Origin: Weissella oryzae SG25
Lineage (GTDB): Bacteria > Bacillota > Bacilli > Lactobacillales > Lactobacillaceae
Length of the DNA: 64,000 bases
Direction of reading: 5' to 3'
NCBI RefSeq assembly: GCF_000691805.2
Contig: NZ_DF820485.1
Location: forward strand, 124,001 to 188,000
A program made the translations under genes and the position numbers. Below are positions 53,293 to 61,887 of this stretch, piece by piece. Under the pieces are notes generated by a model. The model was not told where the DNA came from, ran no database searches, and saw only the letters and a list, made by a program, of their open reading frames with translations. The first letter of the stretch is position 1, and every line of letters starts with the position of its first letter.

Positions 53293-53619
53293 ATGGATAA
53301 AAACGAAAAACTTGTCATTAATAAAGCTGAAAACGTCTTAAAAGTTTTAAGTAGTTCGACACGGATGAATATATTACTTTTATTAGAACAAAAGCCGATG
53401 ACAGTAAATGAATTAGTTGAGCAATTAAAAATATCGCAACCAGCCGTATCTAAGCAGTTGCGATTATTAAGGGAGTATCAAATTGTTTCCTTTAATAAGC
53501 AAGGCAAGGAAAGTTTATATGGTCTTGAGGACTTACATATCTTAAACGTAATTAATTCTACAATGGAGCATGCTAAGCATGTCTTAGCTAAAGAAGATTG
53601 TAATTTAGCTGCAAAATAG
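53293..53619 (+). CDS. ArsR/SmtB family metal-responsive repressor (CadX/CadC-like)
   Basis: A 108-residue winged-helix repressor: LKVLSSSTRMNILLLLEQKPMT, then the recognition region VEQLKISQPAVSKQLRLLREYQIV and the wing FNKQGKESLYGL. Likely represses cadD and itself and is released by a metal ion. Only one cysteine (Cys103, in EDCNL) is present, and no N-terminal CxC-type pair as in CadC of pI258, so sensing must use other ligands (His at 93 and Glu/Asp nearby in the last helix, as in SmtB/CzrA alpha-5 sites; inference). Confidence 0.88.
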   Translation: MDKNEKLVINKAENVLKVLSSSTRMNILLLLEQKPMTVNELVEQLKISQPAVSKQLRLLREYQIVSFNKQGKESLYGLEDLHILNVINSTMEHAKHVLAKEDCNLAAK

Positions 53620-53656
53620 GGAAATACATTTAATAAATTTTATGAAAATAAAAAAG

Positions 53657-53695
53657 GTGGTCTGTTTCTAAATTTGAAGCAGATCACTATTTTTT
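53657..53695 (+). terminator. Terminator after arsR
   Basis: 12-bp stem with two wobble pairs (53657-53668 with 53676-53687), T run on the right and A run on the left, so it may also serve the convergent efflux gene. Confidence 0.85.
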
Positions 53696-53774
53696 AAAGC
53701 GGGTGTTATTAGCCTGTGAATAAGTAGGCAATAGCGTTGAAATAGCTTAGAAAGCATATAAAACAAGTATCTAA

Positions 53775-55211
53775 TTAATTCTTTACCCGCTTATTAGCCT
53801 TAAGCAAGAAGGCAAAGAATATACCGACTACACCGATTATCGTTGAGATAAGTAAGGCAGCATGTGCACCATTTAACATTGCAACCTTCATACCATGAAT
53901 GAAAGCCTCGGGATGAACTTTTAGTAGGTTCTCGCTAGGAGCGGTTGAAGATGAAACATTCTGCATTACAGAAACAAGTGCAGCAGTTCCAATTGCGGCG
54001 CCTACTTGGCGTACCACATTGTTGCCAGCGCTTCCATGACTAATTAAGTCTGGTGTTAGTGAGTGCATGCCGACAGTTCCGGCTGGCATCATCGCAAATG
54101 TTAAGCCAACATTACGTAGGGCATATATGCTAATAACTGCCCAGATTGGTGTGTTAAGGTTGATAGTTAATAGAATTAAGGTACTTAGCGTCATAACGGA
54201 AATTCCGACGATAATGCTTAAGCGACCTAGATTTTTTTGGACTAATTTACCGGATAGTGGTGCCAAAATGAACATGACAATTGCACCAGGTAAGAGGGTT
54301 AGACCTGATTCTAAAGCGGTAAGACCACGGACATTTTGCAAATATAGAGGTAAAATAAATTCAACGGACACCATACTGATTTGTGCGACAGCACCAATGA
54401 TGGCCGCAACAGTAAAGTTACGATTAGCAAAAATTTTTAGGTTTAGCATTGGGTTACTGATTGTTAATTGGCGCCAGATAAAGATGCCAAGAATTACGAT
54501 ACCCAAAATTAAGGTTGATAAGACTTTAAAGCTTGACCAACCATTGTCAGCAACAAGGGAAGCGCTATAAAGGATGCCACCAAAGCCAAGAGTAGAGGTA
54601 ATTACTGAAAGAACATCCAACTTGGTATCCTTATGAGGAATAACATCAAACATGTACATTGCTGCCAAGATTATATCAATTACTAATAGTGGAATGATAA
54701 GACCAAAGATTGCCTTCCAACTCAATGAATCGACAATGTATCCGCCCAAAGTAGGGCCGATTGAGGGGGCGATTCCAAAGACCATACCCAATAATGTGGT
54801 AGGGGTTCCACGGTTCTCTTTTGGATAAACTGAAAATAAGATTGCCATTGTAAGCCCAGAAATTATTCCGGCCCCAGTTGCTTGAATCAAGCGACCGATT
54901 AGTAAAAATGTAAAGTCATTTGCTAGATATGCAACCACTGTACCAATTAAAAAGATGGTCAATGAAACAATCACTAATTTTTTAGTATTGAAACGGTTAG
55001 CAAACCAAGCGGAAATAGGGATTAAAATGCCACCGATTAATGAATAGCCGGTTGATAGCCATTGAACATTTGATAGACTAATTTTTAAATCACTGATAAT
55101 CGTTGGTTGAGCTACAGATAGAATCGTTTGATTCAACATAGCGATAAAAGCACTGATAATTACAACCGTTACTAATAAGCCACGGTTATAATCTTTGTTT
55201 AAATTTTTCAT
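53775..55211 (-). CDS. DHA2 family MFS multidrug efflux transporter (EmrB/LmrB type)
   Basis: A 478-residue exporter with 14 predicted helices. Motif C-like GIAPSIGPTLGGYIVDSLSWKAIF and the N-terminal AFIAMLNQTILSVAQPTI segment are typical of the DHA2 (EmrB/QacA) branch, as is the motif-A region in AWFANRFNTKKLV. Substrates are probably hydrophobic toxic compounds; not predictable. AAAGGAG is present before the ATG at 55211. It is divergent from a MarR gene and has a consensus promoter whose start point lies in a 28-bp operator. Confidence 0.9.
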   Translation of the reverse strand: MKNLNKDYNRGLLVTVVIISAFIAMLNQTILSVAQPTIISDLKISLSNVQWLSTGYSLIGGILIPISAWFANRFNTKKLVIVSLTIFLIGTVVAYLANDFTFLLIGRLIQATGAGIISGLTMAILFSVYPKENRGTPTTLLGMVFGIAPSIGPTLGGYIVDSLSWKAIFGLIIPLLVIDIILAAMYMFDVIPHKDTKLDVLSVITSTLGFGGILYSASLVADNGWSSFKVLSTLILGIVILGIFIWRQLTISNPMLNLKIFANRNFTVAAIIGAVAQISMVSVEFILPLYLQNVRGLTALESGLTLLPGAIVMFILAPLSGKLVQKNLGRLSIIVGISVMTLSTLILLTINLNTPIWAVISIYALRNVGLTFAMMPAGTVGMHSLTPDLISHGSAGNNVVRQVGAAIGTAALVSVMQNVSSSTAPSENLLKVHPEAFIHGMKVAMLNGAHAALLISTIIGVVGIFFAFLLKANKRVKN

Positions 55212-55226
55212 TTTTGAATTCTCCTT

Positions 55227-55292
55227 TTATCAAGTTCGGCGCCGAATTTGATAAATAGAATTATAGGTGTTAGTTTCTATATGTCAACATAT
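55227..55292 (-). promoter_or_regulatory. Efflux promoter with MarR operator
   Basis: On the minus strand TTGACA (55282-55287) and TATAAT (55260-55265) are 16 bases apart: a consensus promoter for the efflux gene. A 28-bp near-perfect palindrome (55227-55254; left half TTATCAAGTTCGGC, one wobble) covers the expected start of transcription and reaches the ribosome binding site. A second dyad, ATATGT-CA-ACATAT (55279-55292), covers the -35. Both are good candidates for the divergent MarR repressor. Confidence 0.75.
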
Positions 55293-55328
55293 TAGATGAC
55301 TTATTTGAAAAAGGAGCCGTTGGTTATT

Positions 55329-55766
55329 ATGGATGAAGCAAGTCAAATAGCAAGGTTGTTACGCAGTGTATTAATGAAGCAGCGTCAGCAATATGATCAG
55401 CTATCACAAGAATATGATATTTCTAGGACACAGGCTAGGACGCTCTCTTATGTTGCTAAGAATCCAGGTTTGAATCAAAAGCAAATTGCCGAATATCTTA
55501 GCGTTAGAGGGTCAAGCACATCTGATTTACTTAAAGACCTTGAAGCCGATGATTATATTGAGCGCTATGCTAGCAGGGGAACTAAAGATCGATCAAAAAA
55601 GATCTATGTTACTGCAAAAGGTCTAAAATTAATCGAGCGCCTAGACAAACTATTTATTGATATTGATGGAAAGCTAATTGCGGGTATTTCCAAAGAAGAC
55701 ACGGTAAATTTGAAGCGGATATTATCAATGATGGATAATTTTTTAGAGAGTAATTTAACGAATTAA
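55329..55766 (+). CDS. MarR family transcriptional regulator
   Basis: A 145-residue winged-helix regulator: ISRTQARTLSYVAKNPGLNQKQIAEYL, then VRGSSTSDLLKDLEADDYIERYASRGTKDRSKKIYVT, the recognition helix and wing. The start is uncertain: GGAG at 55312-55315 is nearer to an in-frame TTG (55320) than to the ATG (55329), and an ATG at 55296 precedes it. Probably the repressor of the divergent efflux gene and of itself. Confidence 0.85.
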   Translation: MDEASQIARLLRSVLMKQRQQYDQLSQEYDISRTQARTLSYVAKNPGLNQKQIAEYLSVRGSSTSDLLKDLEADDYIERYASRGTKDRSKKIYVTAKGLKLIERLDKLFIDIDGKLIAGISKEDTVNLKRILSMMDNFLESNLTN

Positions 55767-56122
55767 TGTTTGGTCGTGGTGGATTAAATTTACTTTTAGT
55801 GTATAGTAATTAGGCTTGTAGCTGATTTTGCGACTGATATTTTATGTCGCATTTATATGGATGCTTTTCAAAGTACTGCAAGGTGATAACTATACGATGT
55901 GAATACTTTTTACCAGAGCTAATCGGTTAATTAACAGCAAGACTTGCTTAATCTACAGGTATTCTTCGTTGATAGAGTTCAAACAATATAGTAAGTTTTT
56001 TTATGCGTAAGTTAGGGTAATAGCTAATAAAAGTTTGGGTATTTTCAAGCCTTTAGACTAGCGATATGTTATAATTTATTCTATCGATTTAATAAAGTAA
56101 ATGATTTGAAGGAAGTTAAAGA
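55767..56122. other. Gap between marR and yidC
   Basis: 356 bases with no gene I can support. A 6-bp hairpin TGCGAC/GTCGCA (55829-55851) may be a weak marR terminator. The yidC promoter is at the right end. Confidence 0.5.
56067..56075 (+). promoter_or_regulatory. Extended -10 promoter of yidC
   Basis: TG-T-TATAAT at 56067-56075, 48 bases before yidC; no clear -35. Confidence 0.5.
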
Positions 56123-57091
56123 ATGAAGATTAAAGGGATAACCCCAATATTACTTGTTGTGTTAGTTGTTCTGTTGATTACAGGTAAAATTGGTTTTTTG
56201 CAAGGACCACTGACCACTTTTATGGAATATGTTGATCATTCAATTGGTGGGGTTAATGCTATCGGTTGGTCTATCGTTATTTTGACAATCGTAGTACGGA
56301 CGATTATGCTACCATTAATGGTGCATCAACAAAGACTAGCAACGATTCAGCAAGAAAAGATGCGGATGCTACAACCACAGTTGTCAAAAGTACAGGCAGC
56401 ACAAAAGGCTGCAACAACACCTGCGGATCAGCAAAAAGCTAGTGCAGCTATGATGTCAATTTATCGTGAGAATAACGTTTCACTGCTTGGTGGTATGAAT
56501 TTTGCGGCTTTAGTTATTCAATGGCCAATCTTTTTCGGTTTGTATCGAGCAATTCAACATGCCCACGGAGTTGGTAATGCGGCCTTCTTTGGTATTACAT
56601 TAGGCGAGAAGAGTATTACTCTGGCAATTGCTACAGCTGTCGTCTATGCACTGCAATCATGGCTATCAATGATTGGCGTACCCAAGGAACAAAAGAAGCA
56701 AATGGCAACAATGATGTATATCATGCCAGTTATGATGTTCTTTATGACTTATATCACTAATGCCGGTATTGCTTTGTACTTCTTTGTTGGAGCTATCATG
56801 GTGGTTTTACAAACGTTGATCATCGTAATTTGGCGACCACGCTTACGGCGTAATGTTGAAAGTAGCTTTGTGGTTAAAGATGTCGCTGATGATGCCTTAG
56901 CCGGACGACTAAAGTCTGATGCACCCCAAGGTGCTTTCGCACGTGCAATGCAACAAGCCCAGCAAGCAGCTTCGCAAAATGAGCAGACGCAGGAGCCAAA
57001 AGACATTGAGGCAACTGAACATGAAACAACGGATCAAAAGGTAGCTAACCGGGAACGTAATGCCGGTAAACAACAAAGAGATTCAGAATAA
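56123..57091 (+). CDS. yidC: Membrane protein insertase YidC/OxaA
   Basis: Inserts and folds membrane proteins, alone or with SecYEG. The 322-residue protein has an N-terminal helix (7-20), the core five-helix domain with the conserved hydrophilic-groove Arg59 (TIVVRTIMLPL), the coiled C1 loop (about 66-115, rich in Gln and Ala), MNFAALVIQWPIFFGLYRAI, and a basic plus low-complexity C-terminal tail (about 245-322) rich in Gln, Ala and Glu. No lipobox cysteine is present, unlike many Gram-positive SpoIIIJ/YidC1 proteins. The long tail resembles YidC2, which binds ribosomes. GAAGGAAG precedes the ATG. Confidence 0.94.
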   Translation: MKIKGITPILLVVLVVLLITGKIGFLQGPLTTFMEYVDHSIGGVNAIGWSIVILTIVVRTIMLPLMVHQQRLATIQQEKMRMLQPQLSKVQAAQKAATTPADQQKASAAMMSIYRENNVSLLGGMNFAALVIQWPIFFGLYRAIQHAHGVGNAAFFGITLGEKSITLAIATAVVYALQSWLSMIGVPKEQKKQMATMMYIMPVMMFFMTYITNAGIALYFFVGAIMVVLQTLIIVIWRPRLRRNVESSFVVKDVADDALAGRLKSDAPQGAFARAMQQAQQAASQNEQTQEPKDIEATEHETTDQKVANRERNAGKQQRDSE

Positions 57092-57094
57092 ATA

Positions 57095-57130
57095 AAAAAT
57101 AGGTTACCTCAGATGAGGTAACCTATTTTT
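57095..57130 (+). terminator. Bidirectional terminator between yidC and yitT
   Basis: Perfect 16-bp stem (57095-57110 with 57115-57130), tetraloop AGAT, A5/T5 ends. Confidence 0.92.
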
Positions 57131-57138
57131 GTGTAGAA

Positions 57139-58029
57139 CTAACTTAAATGAAGAAATTTTCGCTTAGGCCGACTAAAAGTAAAGCCTTCGCCCAAGGTTT
57201 CTTGTACATTAATAATTGTAACAAAGGCACGTTCGTCAACCTCAGCGATAATCTGGCGAACGGTTGCCATTTCTGAAGAATCTACAACTGCATAAACAAC
57301 TTTTTGTTGGTTATGGGTATAACCACCTTCCGCTGTTAAGAGTGATGTGCCACGGCCTAAACTATCCATGATTGCATGGCTCATTTCTTCTGGCTGACTA
57401 GTGAAAATCATAAAGGCCTTGGCTGGATAAGCACCCTCTTGCGTAAAATTGACAATCTGAGCAAAAACGAAAGAGGCAATCAGTGTATAAATCATATGAT
57501 TTATGTCGATATAAACCAATGAAGCAAGTAGTACAACAATATCTAAAGCAAAGAGCGAACGGCCCATTGGGATACTAAAATTCTTTTCAAAAATTCGCGC
57601 CAACACATCGGTTCCACCAGTAGTCCCACCAGCCCGATAAATAATACCTGAACCAAAACCAGCAAATAGGCCGGCTAGAAGGGCTGAAATAAAAATATCA
57701 TGGTGCAAATTAAAGTGTGAGGGGAATAATTGCCAAAACCATAGCCAAAAAGAAAGAGCCCCAGTACCAAAAATGGTATAAATTAAAGCTTTTCGGCCTA
57801 ATTGGCGGTAACCAAAAACTAGTAGGGGAATATTAATCAATAAAGTTGCATAGGCCGGATTAAAGCCGGTCAATGCGCGGATAATCAAAGTAATTCCTGA
57901 TACGCCGCCCTCTGCTAAGGCATTTGGAATATTAATATTAATTAACGACCAACCATATATGGCAGTACCGACAGTAAAAAGTAATAGATCACGAATACGA
58001 ATATGGTTAGTATTTACAGTTGCTGACAT
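57139..58029 (-). CDS. YitT family membrane protein
   Basis: A 296-residue protein with five or six helices (to about residue 195) and a C-terminal soluble DUF2179 domain (about 205-290). Family stretches: NALAEGGVSGITLI, the Gly-rich SGIIYRAGGTTGGTDVLARI (about 128-147), and SLLTAEGGYTHNQQKVVYAVV. Function unknown. GAGG precedes the ATG; single gene. Confidence 0.88.
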   Translation of the reverse strand: MSATVNTNHIRIRDLLLFTVGTAIYGWSLININIPNALAEGGVSGITLIIRALTGFNPAYATLLINIPLLVFGYRQLGRKALIYTIFGTGALSFWLWFWQLFPSHFNLHHDIFISALLAGLFAGFGSGIIYRAGGTTGGTDVLARIFEKNFSIPMGRSLFALDIVVLLASLVYIDINHMIYTLIASFVFAQIVNFTQEGAYPAKAFMIFTSQPEEMSHAIMDSLGRGTSLLTAEGGYTHNQQKVVYAVVDSSEMATVRQIIAEVDERAFVTIINVQETLGEGFTFSRPKRKFLHLS

Positions 58030-58094
58030 ATTTTTCCTCCAGTGTATAAAGTAACTATCATTCTAACAGTCTAATAAAGAATCTGCTATTGTAT

Positions 58095-58133
58095 AAAAAA
58101 ACACTCATTTGATAAGCATTCATCAAATAAGTG
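58095..58133 (-). terminator. Terminator after tetR
   Basis: 12-bp stem with one mismatch (58102-58113 with 58122-58133); on the minus strand it is followed by seven T. Confidence 0.75.
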
Positions 58134-58150
58134 GATCAATGGTTATAAAA

Positions 58151-58702
58151 TTATAAGGTTGCTTGTTGGGCTGCAGTCATTTCAACTGCAATTTTAGTCA
58201 TTTCAGTGACTGATTCATGTAAACCAGTTGCTAACCAGCGAATTGCTAAAGCCAACATTCCAGAAGCGATGAAGTCAGACACATAATCAATGCTCATTGC
58301 ATCATTAGCTTTTGAACGTAGATAATCGGTGTATAAACCATGCAGAATATCTCTTAATGGTGGATAAAATTGTTCACGTAAACCAGAATTCAATAGTACC
58401 GCAATCGCAGTACCATTAGCTTGAATGAAGCCAAAGAAGGCATTTGCAATTGCCCCTGACTCAAGTGGTAGAGCAGCTGCTTCATTACTGAAGTCTTCTG
58501 TAAGTTGAGTGACGAATGAATTGATAACCGCTTCCTTTGTACCAAAATGGCGATAGAAAGCCATCCGCGACACGCCTGCCACGCGAGTAATCTCAGTTAC
58601 TGCGAGTTGGTCATAGGTCTGGCTTTGCAACAAAGTCAACGTTGCATCAATGATTTGCTCATCGGTTTGACGCCGAATACTTTCCGTTAACATATTTTTC
58701 AT
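58151..58702 (-). CDS. TetR/AcrR family transcriptional regulator
   Basis: A 183-residue regulator with an N-terminal TetR helix-turn-helix (IIDATLTLLQSQTYDQLAVTEITRVAGVSRMAFYRHFGTKEAVI-type sequence, residues about 17-60, seen in parts) and an all-helical ligand domain. The target is unknown; yitT, downstream on the same strand, or the mevalonate operon upstream are possible. No ribosome binding site is visible before the ATG at 58702 or the one at 58693. Confidence 0.88.
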   Translation of the reverse strand: MKNMLTESIRRQTDEQIIDATLTLLQSQTYDQLAVTEITRVAGVSRMAFYRHFGTKEAVINSFVTQLTEDFSNEAAALPLESGAIANAFFGFIQANGTAIAVLLNSGLREQFYPPLRDILHGLYTDYLRSKANDAMSIDYVSDFIASGMLALAIRWLATGLHESVTEMTKIAVEMTAAQQATL

Positions 58703-58708
58703 AATTTA

Positions 58709-58714
58709 ATTGTA
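58709..58714 (-). promoter_or_regulatory. -10 element very close to the tetR start
   Basis: TACAAT on the minus strand (plus ATTGTA at 58709-58714) ends six bases before the ATG at 58702, so transcription would begin at about the ATG itself. No good -35 at 17 bases. Confidence 0.35.
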
Positions 58715-58786
58715 CATGTCAATAAGTTATAAAAGAGCAATCCGGGCCTAAAAACAAAGGGCTCTTATAAAAGTTTACCGTAAATT

Positions 58787-58816
58787 AATATCTAGCTTAA
58801 TAATAGCTAGGATATT
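58787..58816 (-). terminator. Possible terminator of the mevalonate operon
   Basis: 11-bp stem with one bulged base (58787-58797 with 58805-58816) just after the fni stop; only a weak T run. Confidence 0.45.
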
Positions 58817-58821
58817 TATTT

Positions 58822-59856
58822 TTAGCGTTGATTAAGATAGTTACTTAAATTAGGTGCCAAAACATATTCAACCTTTTCAAGGTCATCAAAAGTATGGGCG
58901 CCTACAAGGGTATATAATTTTGCCAGATGATTTTGCCATTGCTGGATTTCACTAATTAAGCCGGTAGTATCAGCGGTTAAAATTGTATTTAAGAAATGAC
59001 CGGCTACACCAACTGCCTTGGCACCTAAAATTTGTGCCTTAAGCACATCAAGAGGTGTTTGAATACCACCGGTAGCAAAAATAATTGGACGCTTTGGCAA
59101 CATTTGAGCTTCAAGTAAACTTTCAGCGGTTGTTAATCCCCAATCATAGAGATAGGCATGTTCGGCTGTGCTATTTCGATTGCGACGATCTTCAATTTTA
59201 GCAAAATTAGTCCCTGAACGACCACCTAGATTGATATATTGAGCGCCTAATTCTTGCAAACTTTGAATATTATTTTGTGATAAACCAAAACCAACTTCTT
59301 TGATAATCACCGGAACAGAAACAGTTTGAATAATTTTTGCAAGCTCATCTGCCCAGATAAAAGAACGATCGCCTTCTGGCATAATAAGCTCTTGGGCAAC
59401 ATTAATATGAACTTCTAGAGCGTTTGCACCAATCATATCAATAGCAAGTTGTGCCTCTTTAGCTGTATGGCCTGCACCGATGTTAGCAATTAAAAATCCG
59501 TTTGGATTAGCCTGACGAGCAATCGTAAAGCTAGCCTGAACGCTGGAATCTTTGAGGGCAATACTTTGCGAGCCAACAGCCATTGCTAAGCCAGTTGCTT
59601 TGGCAGCCAAAGCTAACTTCTCGTTGATTTGGCCAGTTTTTTGACTACCACCAGTCATGGCCTCAATGTAAAAAGGACTAGTAAAGGGGAATTTAGTGTC
59701 AGCAACGGCTAGATTAACATCGGCTAGGTCACTTTCTGGTAGGGCATTTGGAATGAGACGAATATCATTTAAAGAAGAAGAGAGTTGATCGTGACGTTGT
59801 TGAGCCGCAGCTAATGCAAGGTGTTCGTCTTTGCGATGTGCATGAGCAGATTCCAT
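58822..59856 (-). CDS. fni: Type 2 isopentenyl-diphosphate delta-isomerase
   Basis: FMN enzyme that interconverts isopentenyl and dimethylallyl diphosphate, the last gene of the mevalonate operon. The 344-residue TIM-barrel protein starts with HRKDEHLALA, has the IEAMTGGS loop, VGSQSIAL, VPVIIKEVGFGLS and NLGGRSGTNFAKIE, all family motifs, and a late ATGGIQTPLDVLKA phosphate-binding loop. GGAGG lies six bases before the ATG. It begins 15 bases after mvaK2. Confidence 0.96.
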   Translation of the reverse strand: MESAHAHRKDEHLALAAAQQRHDQLSSSLNDIRLIPNALPESDLADVNLAVADTKFPFTSPFYIEAMTGGSQKTGQINEKLALAAKATGLAMAVGSQSIALKDSSVQASFTIARQANPNGFLIANIGAGHTAKEAQLAIDMIGANALEVHINVAQELIMPEGDRSFIWADELAKIIQTVSVPVIIKEVGFGLSQNNIQSLQELGAQYINLGGRSGTNFAKIEDRRNRNSTAEHAYLYDWGLTTAESLLEAQMLPKRPIIFATGGIQTPLDVLKAQILGAKAVGVAGHFLNTILTADTTGLISEIQQWQNHLAKLYTLVGAHTFDDLEKVEYVLAPNLSNYLNQR

Positions 59857-59871
59857 AAAAAGCCTCCGTAA

Positions 59872-60900
59872 TTAGAACCAAATATTTAGATTCAGCGGTA
59901 AAATACCGTTATTTTGCCAGTCCACTAATAAAGCAGCTTGACTGGCTTGGTTTATAGTAATGGCAAAACCATTGTCACCGCCACCAGCACCAGAAATTTT
60001 AGCAGGTAAGTTAAATTTATTAACGCTCTCAAGTAATTTTCTAAGGGCAGGTGTTAAATATACAAGGCCTTGCTTTTCTGTGTAATTTAAGAGTAGATGT
60101 TGAATACTTGCTAAGTGGTTAGTTAGCGCCAAAAAGTTGGCATGTTCAATATCATTTATAATTTTTTGCGTTAGTTGAGTCGATTGGTGAAAAAAATCAT
60201 TGTTAGGTTCAATTTGAACCTGTTTAAGGCGTTTTTGAGTTGATGCTGGAATACCCGTCCAACCAACATTAAATTGCCAGTTATTTGGCCACTTGATTGG
60301 TTGAATGAGTAAACTTGGCCAGGGATTTTTAATTAAAGCGGCAAGCTCAAGCTCAGCTTGTAATTTATTTAATGCAGTTAAATCAAATTTTTGATAAGCA
60401 ATGACGCCGCCAAAGGTTGCTGCAGCAACATCGCCCATTGAACCCCGTGCAAAGGTAGGTAAACTTAGCAAGGTTAACGTTGCTGCTTTAAAAAGTTCAA
60501 GTGAGGTTAGATGCCAGGCAAAATGTTTATTTGCAGCACTTAAAACCGCCACTACTAAGGCTCCAGACGAACCAAGTCCTAGTTTTTGACCAGCTAAATT
60601 AAGGTTACTGGTAATATTAATTGTAATAGGTGATACTGAATTTCCAGTTAGTGCTTGATTTAAAGCTTTAATCTGTTTGAGCAGGGTTAACATTAAAGTC
60701 CAACGGGGGTGGGGATGCTGGACTGTATCGGGATTAAGTAATTGGCCTAATTGGTTACTGATTAGCTGGTTTTTTGGGCTATCAGTAATTTCAGCAGTTA
60801 AAAACCGATCAACAGCTGCAACAATTGCTAACTCACCTGTCTTTGTTATTGCATATTCCCCAGCAATATATAGTTTACCGGGGGCGGAAACTTTAGTCAT
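59872..60900 (-). CDS. mvaK2: Phosphomevalonate kinase
   Basis: GHMP kinase converting phosphomevalonate to diphosphomevalonate. The 342-residue protein starts VSAPGKLYIAGEYAITKTG, has the ATP loop LGLGSSGALVVAVL (about 108-121) and a C-terminal KISGAGGGDNGFAI motif. It overlaps mvaD by eight bases (ATGACTAA), so the two are translationally coupled. Confidence 0.95.
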   Translation of the reverse strand: MTKVSAPGKLYIAGEYAITKTGELAIVAAVDRFLTAEITDSPKNQLISNQLGQLLNPDTVQHPHPRWTLMLTLLKQIKALNQALTGNSVSPITINITSNLNLAGQKLGLGSSGALVVAVLSAANKHFAWHLTSLELFKAATLTLLSLPTFARGSMGDVAAATFGGVIAYQKFDLTALNKLQAELELAALIKNPWPSLLIQPIKWPNNWQFNVGWTGIPASTQKRLKQVQIEPNNDFFHQSTQLTQKIINDIEHANFLALTNHLASIQHLLLNYTEKQGLVYLTPALRKLLESVNKFNLPAKISGAGGGDNGFAITINQASQAALLVDWQNNGILPLNLNIWF

Positions 60901-61885
60901 TGATTTTTAACCCTTTGGTAATATAAAGGCCAGGTCCAGGAGTTGCAGCTGTGATAGTTGCAGTTGGCAGCGATGCCTGGATTGCCTCGGTAATGATAGT
61001 TGTGTCGCTTGGCTTGGAAATGATTTTAACATTTGGCCCGGCGTCCATAGTAACATAGGCGATAAGGCCTTCTTTACGAAGATTTTGAACTAAGCTGATA
61101 ATTTGCCAGCTTTCATCAGTTAGGTAGGTAAAGGCTGGCGAGGCCATCATATTTTGTGCATGCATTTGTAAAGCATTAGCCTCAGCAATTGCACCAATCG
61201 CAGCTAAATCATGACGCTCAATCGCTTCGAGCATAGGATTGACCTGAATATTTGCATGAGCAACCCAGCTTTGATAAAAGGGATCGGTAGCAACAACATT
61301 TTGCATGCCATTTGAAGAATTAATTTTTTTAGGTTGGTCGTTAATAATGACGGTTAATAATTGAATTGGCCAAGATACTTCCTCATTAATAGACCGTGCA
61401 TATGAACTAAGGTCATCATAGCCACGTTCCCAAATTGCAAAACCACCATAAATTGATCTAGATGCAGAACCAGACCCTTGACGCGCTAAGCGTGAAAGTT
61501 CAATTGGACTAAGGCTTAGACCGGCTGCCTTACTAGCTGCACCTGCTAAGGCAGCAAAAGCGGAGGCAGAAGATGCTAGGCCAGCAGATGTGGGAACATG
61601 GTTATAAGAAGTTACCCGCGCAGAATTAGTTAAGCCGGCCATTTGACGAACTAAGTCCAAAAGATGTTGTACTTTTTTGGTGCTGGTTTGCGTTAGGAAA
61701 GCACCATCTAAATAAATTTCATCAGCAGCTAAGTTATCTAAGAATTCGACTGTCGTGTCAGTATAAAACTCATTTAAAGTTAGTGAAACTGAACTAGTAG
61801 TTGGAATGATTAAGTTTTGATCTGCTTTACCCCAATATTTTAGTAGGGCAATATTTGTGTGTGCTCGTGCGGTATATGCGGACAT
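60893..61885 (-). CDS. mvaD: Diphosphomevalonate decarboxylase
   Basis: ATP-dependent decarboxylase giving isopentenyl diphosphate. The 330-residue GHMP protein has ARAHTNIALLKYWGK at the start, TTSSVSLTL, VPTSAGLASSASAFAALA (about 89-106), the GSGSASRSIYGGFAIW segment and VTMDAGPNVKII with the catalytic Asp. The start is the ATG at 61885 with AAGGGG upstream, two bases after mvaK1; an in-frame upstream start at 61921 would overlap mvaK1 and is rejected. Confidence 0.96.
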   Translation of the reverse strand: MSAYTARAHTNIALLKYWGKADQNLIIPTTSSVSLTLNEFYTDTTVEFLDNLAADEIYLDGAFLTQTSTKKVQHLLDLVRQMAGLTNSARVTSYNHVPTSAGLASSASAFAALAGAASKAAGLSLSPIELSRLARQGSGSASRSIYGGFAIWERGYDDLSSYARSINEEVSWPIQLLTVIINDQPKKINSSNGMQNVVATDPFYQSWVAHANIQVNPMLEAIERHDLAAIGAIAEANALQMHAQNMMASPAFTYLTDESWQIISLVQNLRKEGLIAYVTMDAGPNVKIISKPSDTTIITEAIQASLPTATITAATPGPGLYITKGLKIND

Positions 61886-61887
61886 AA

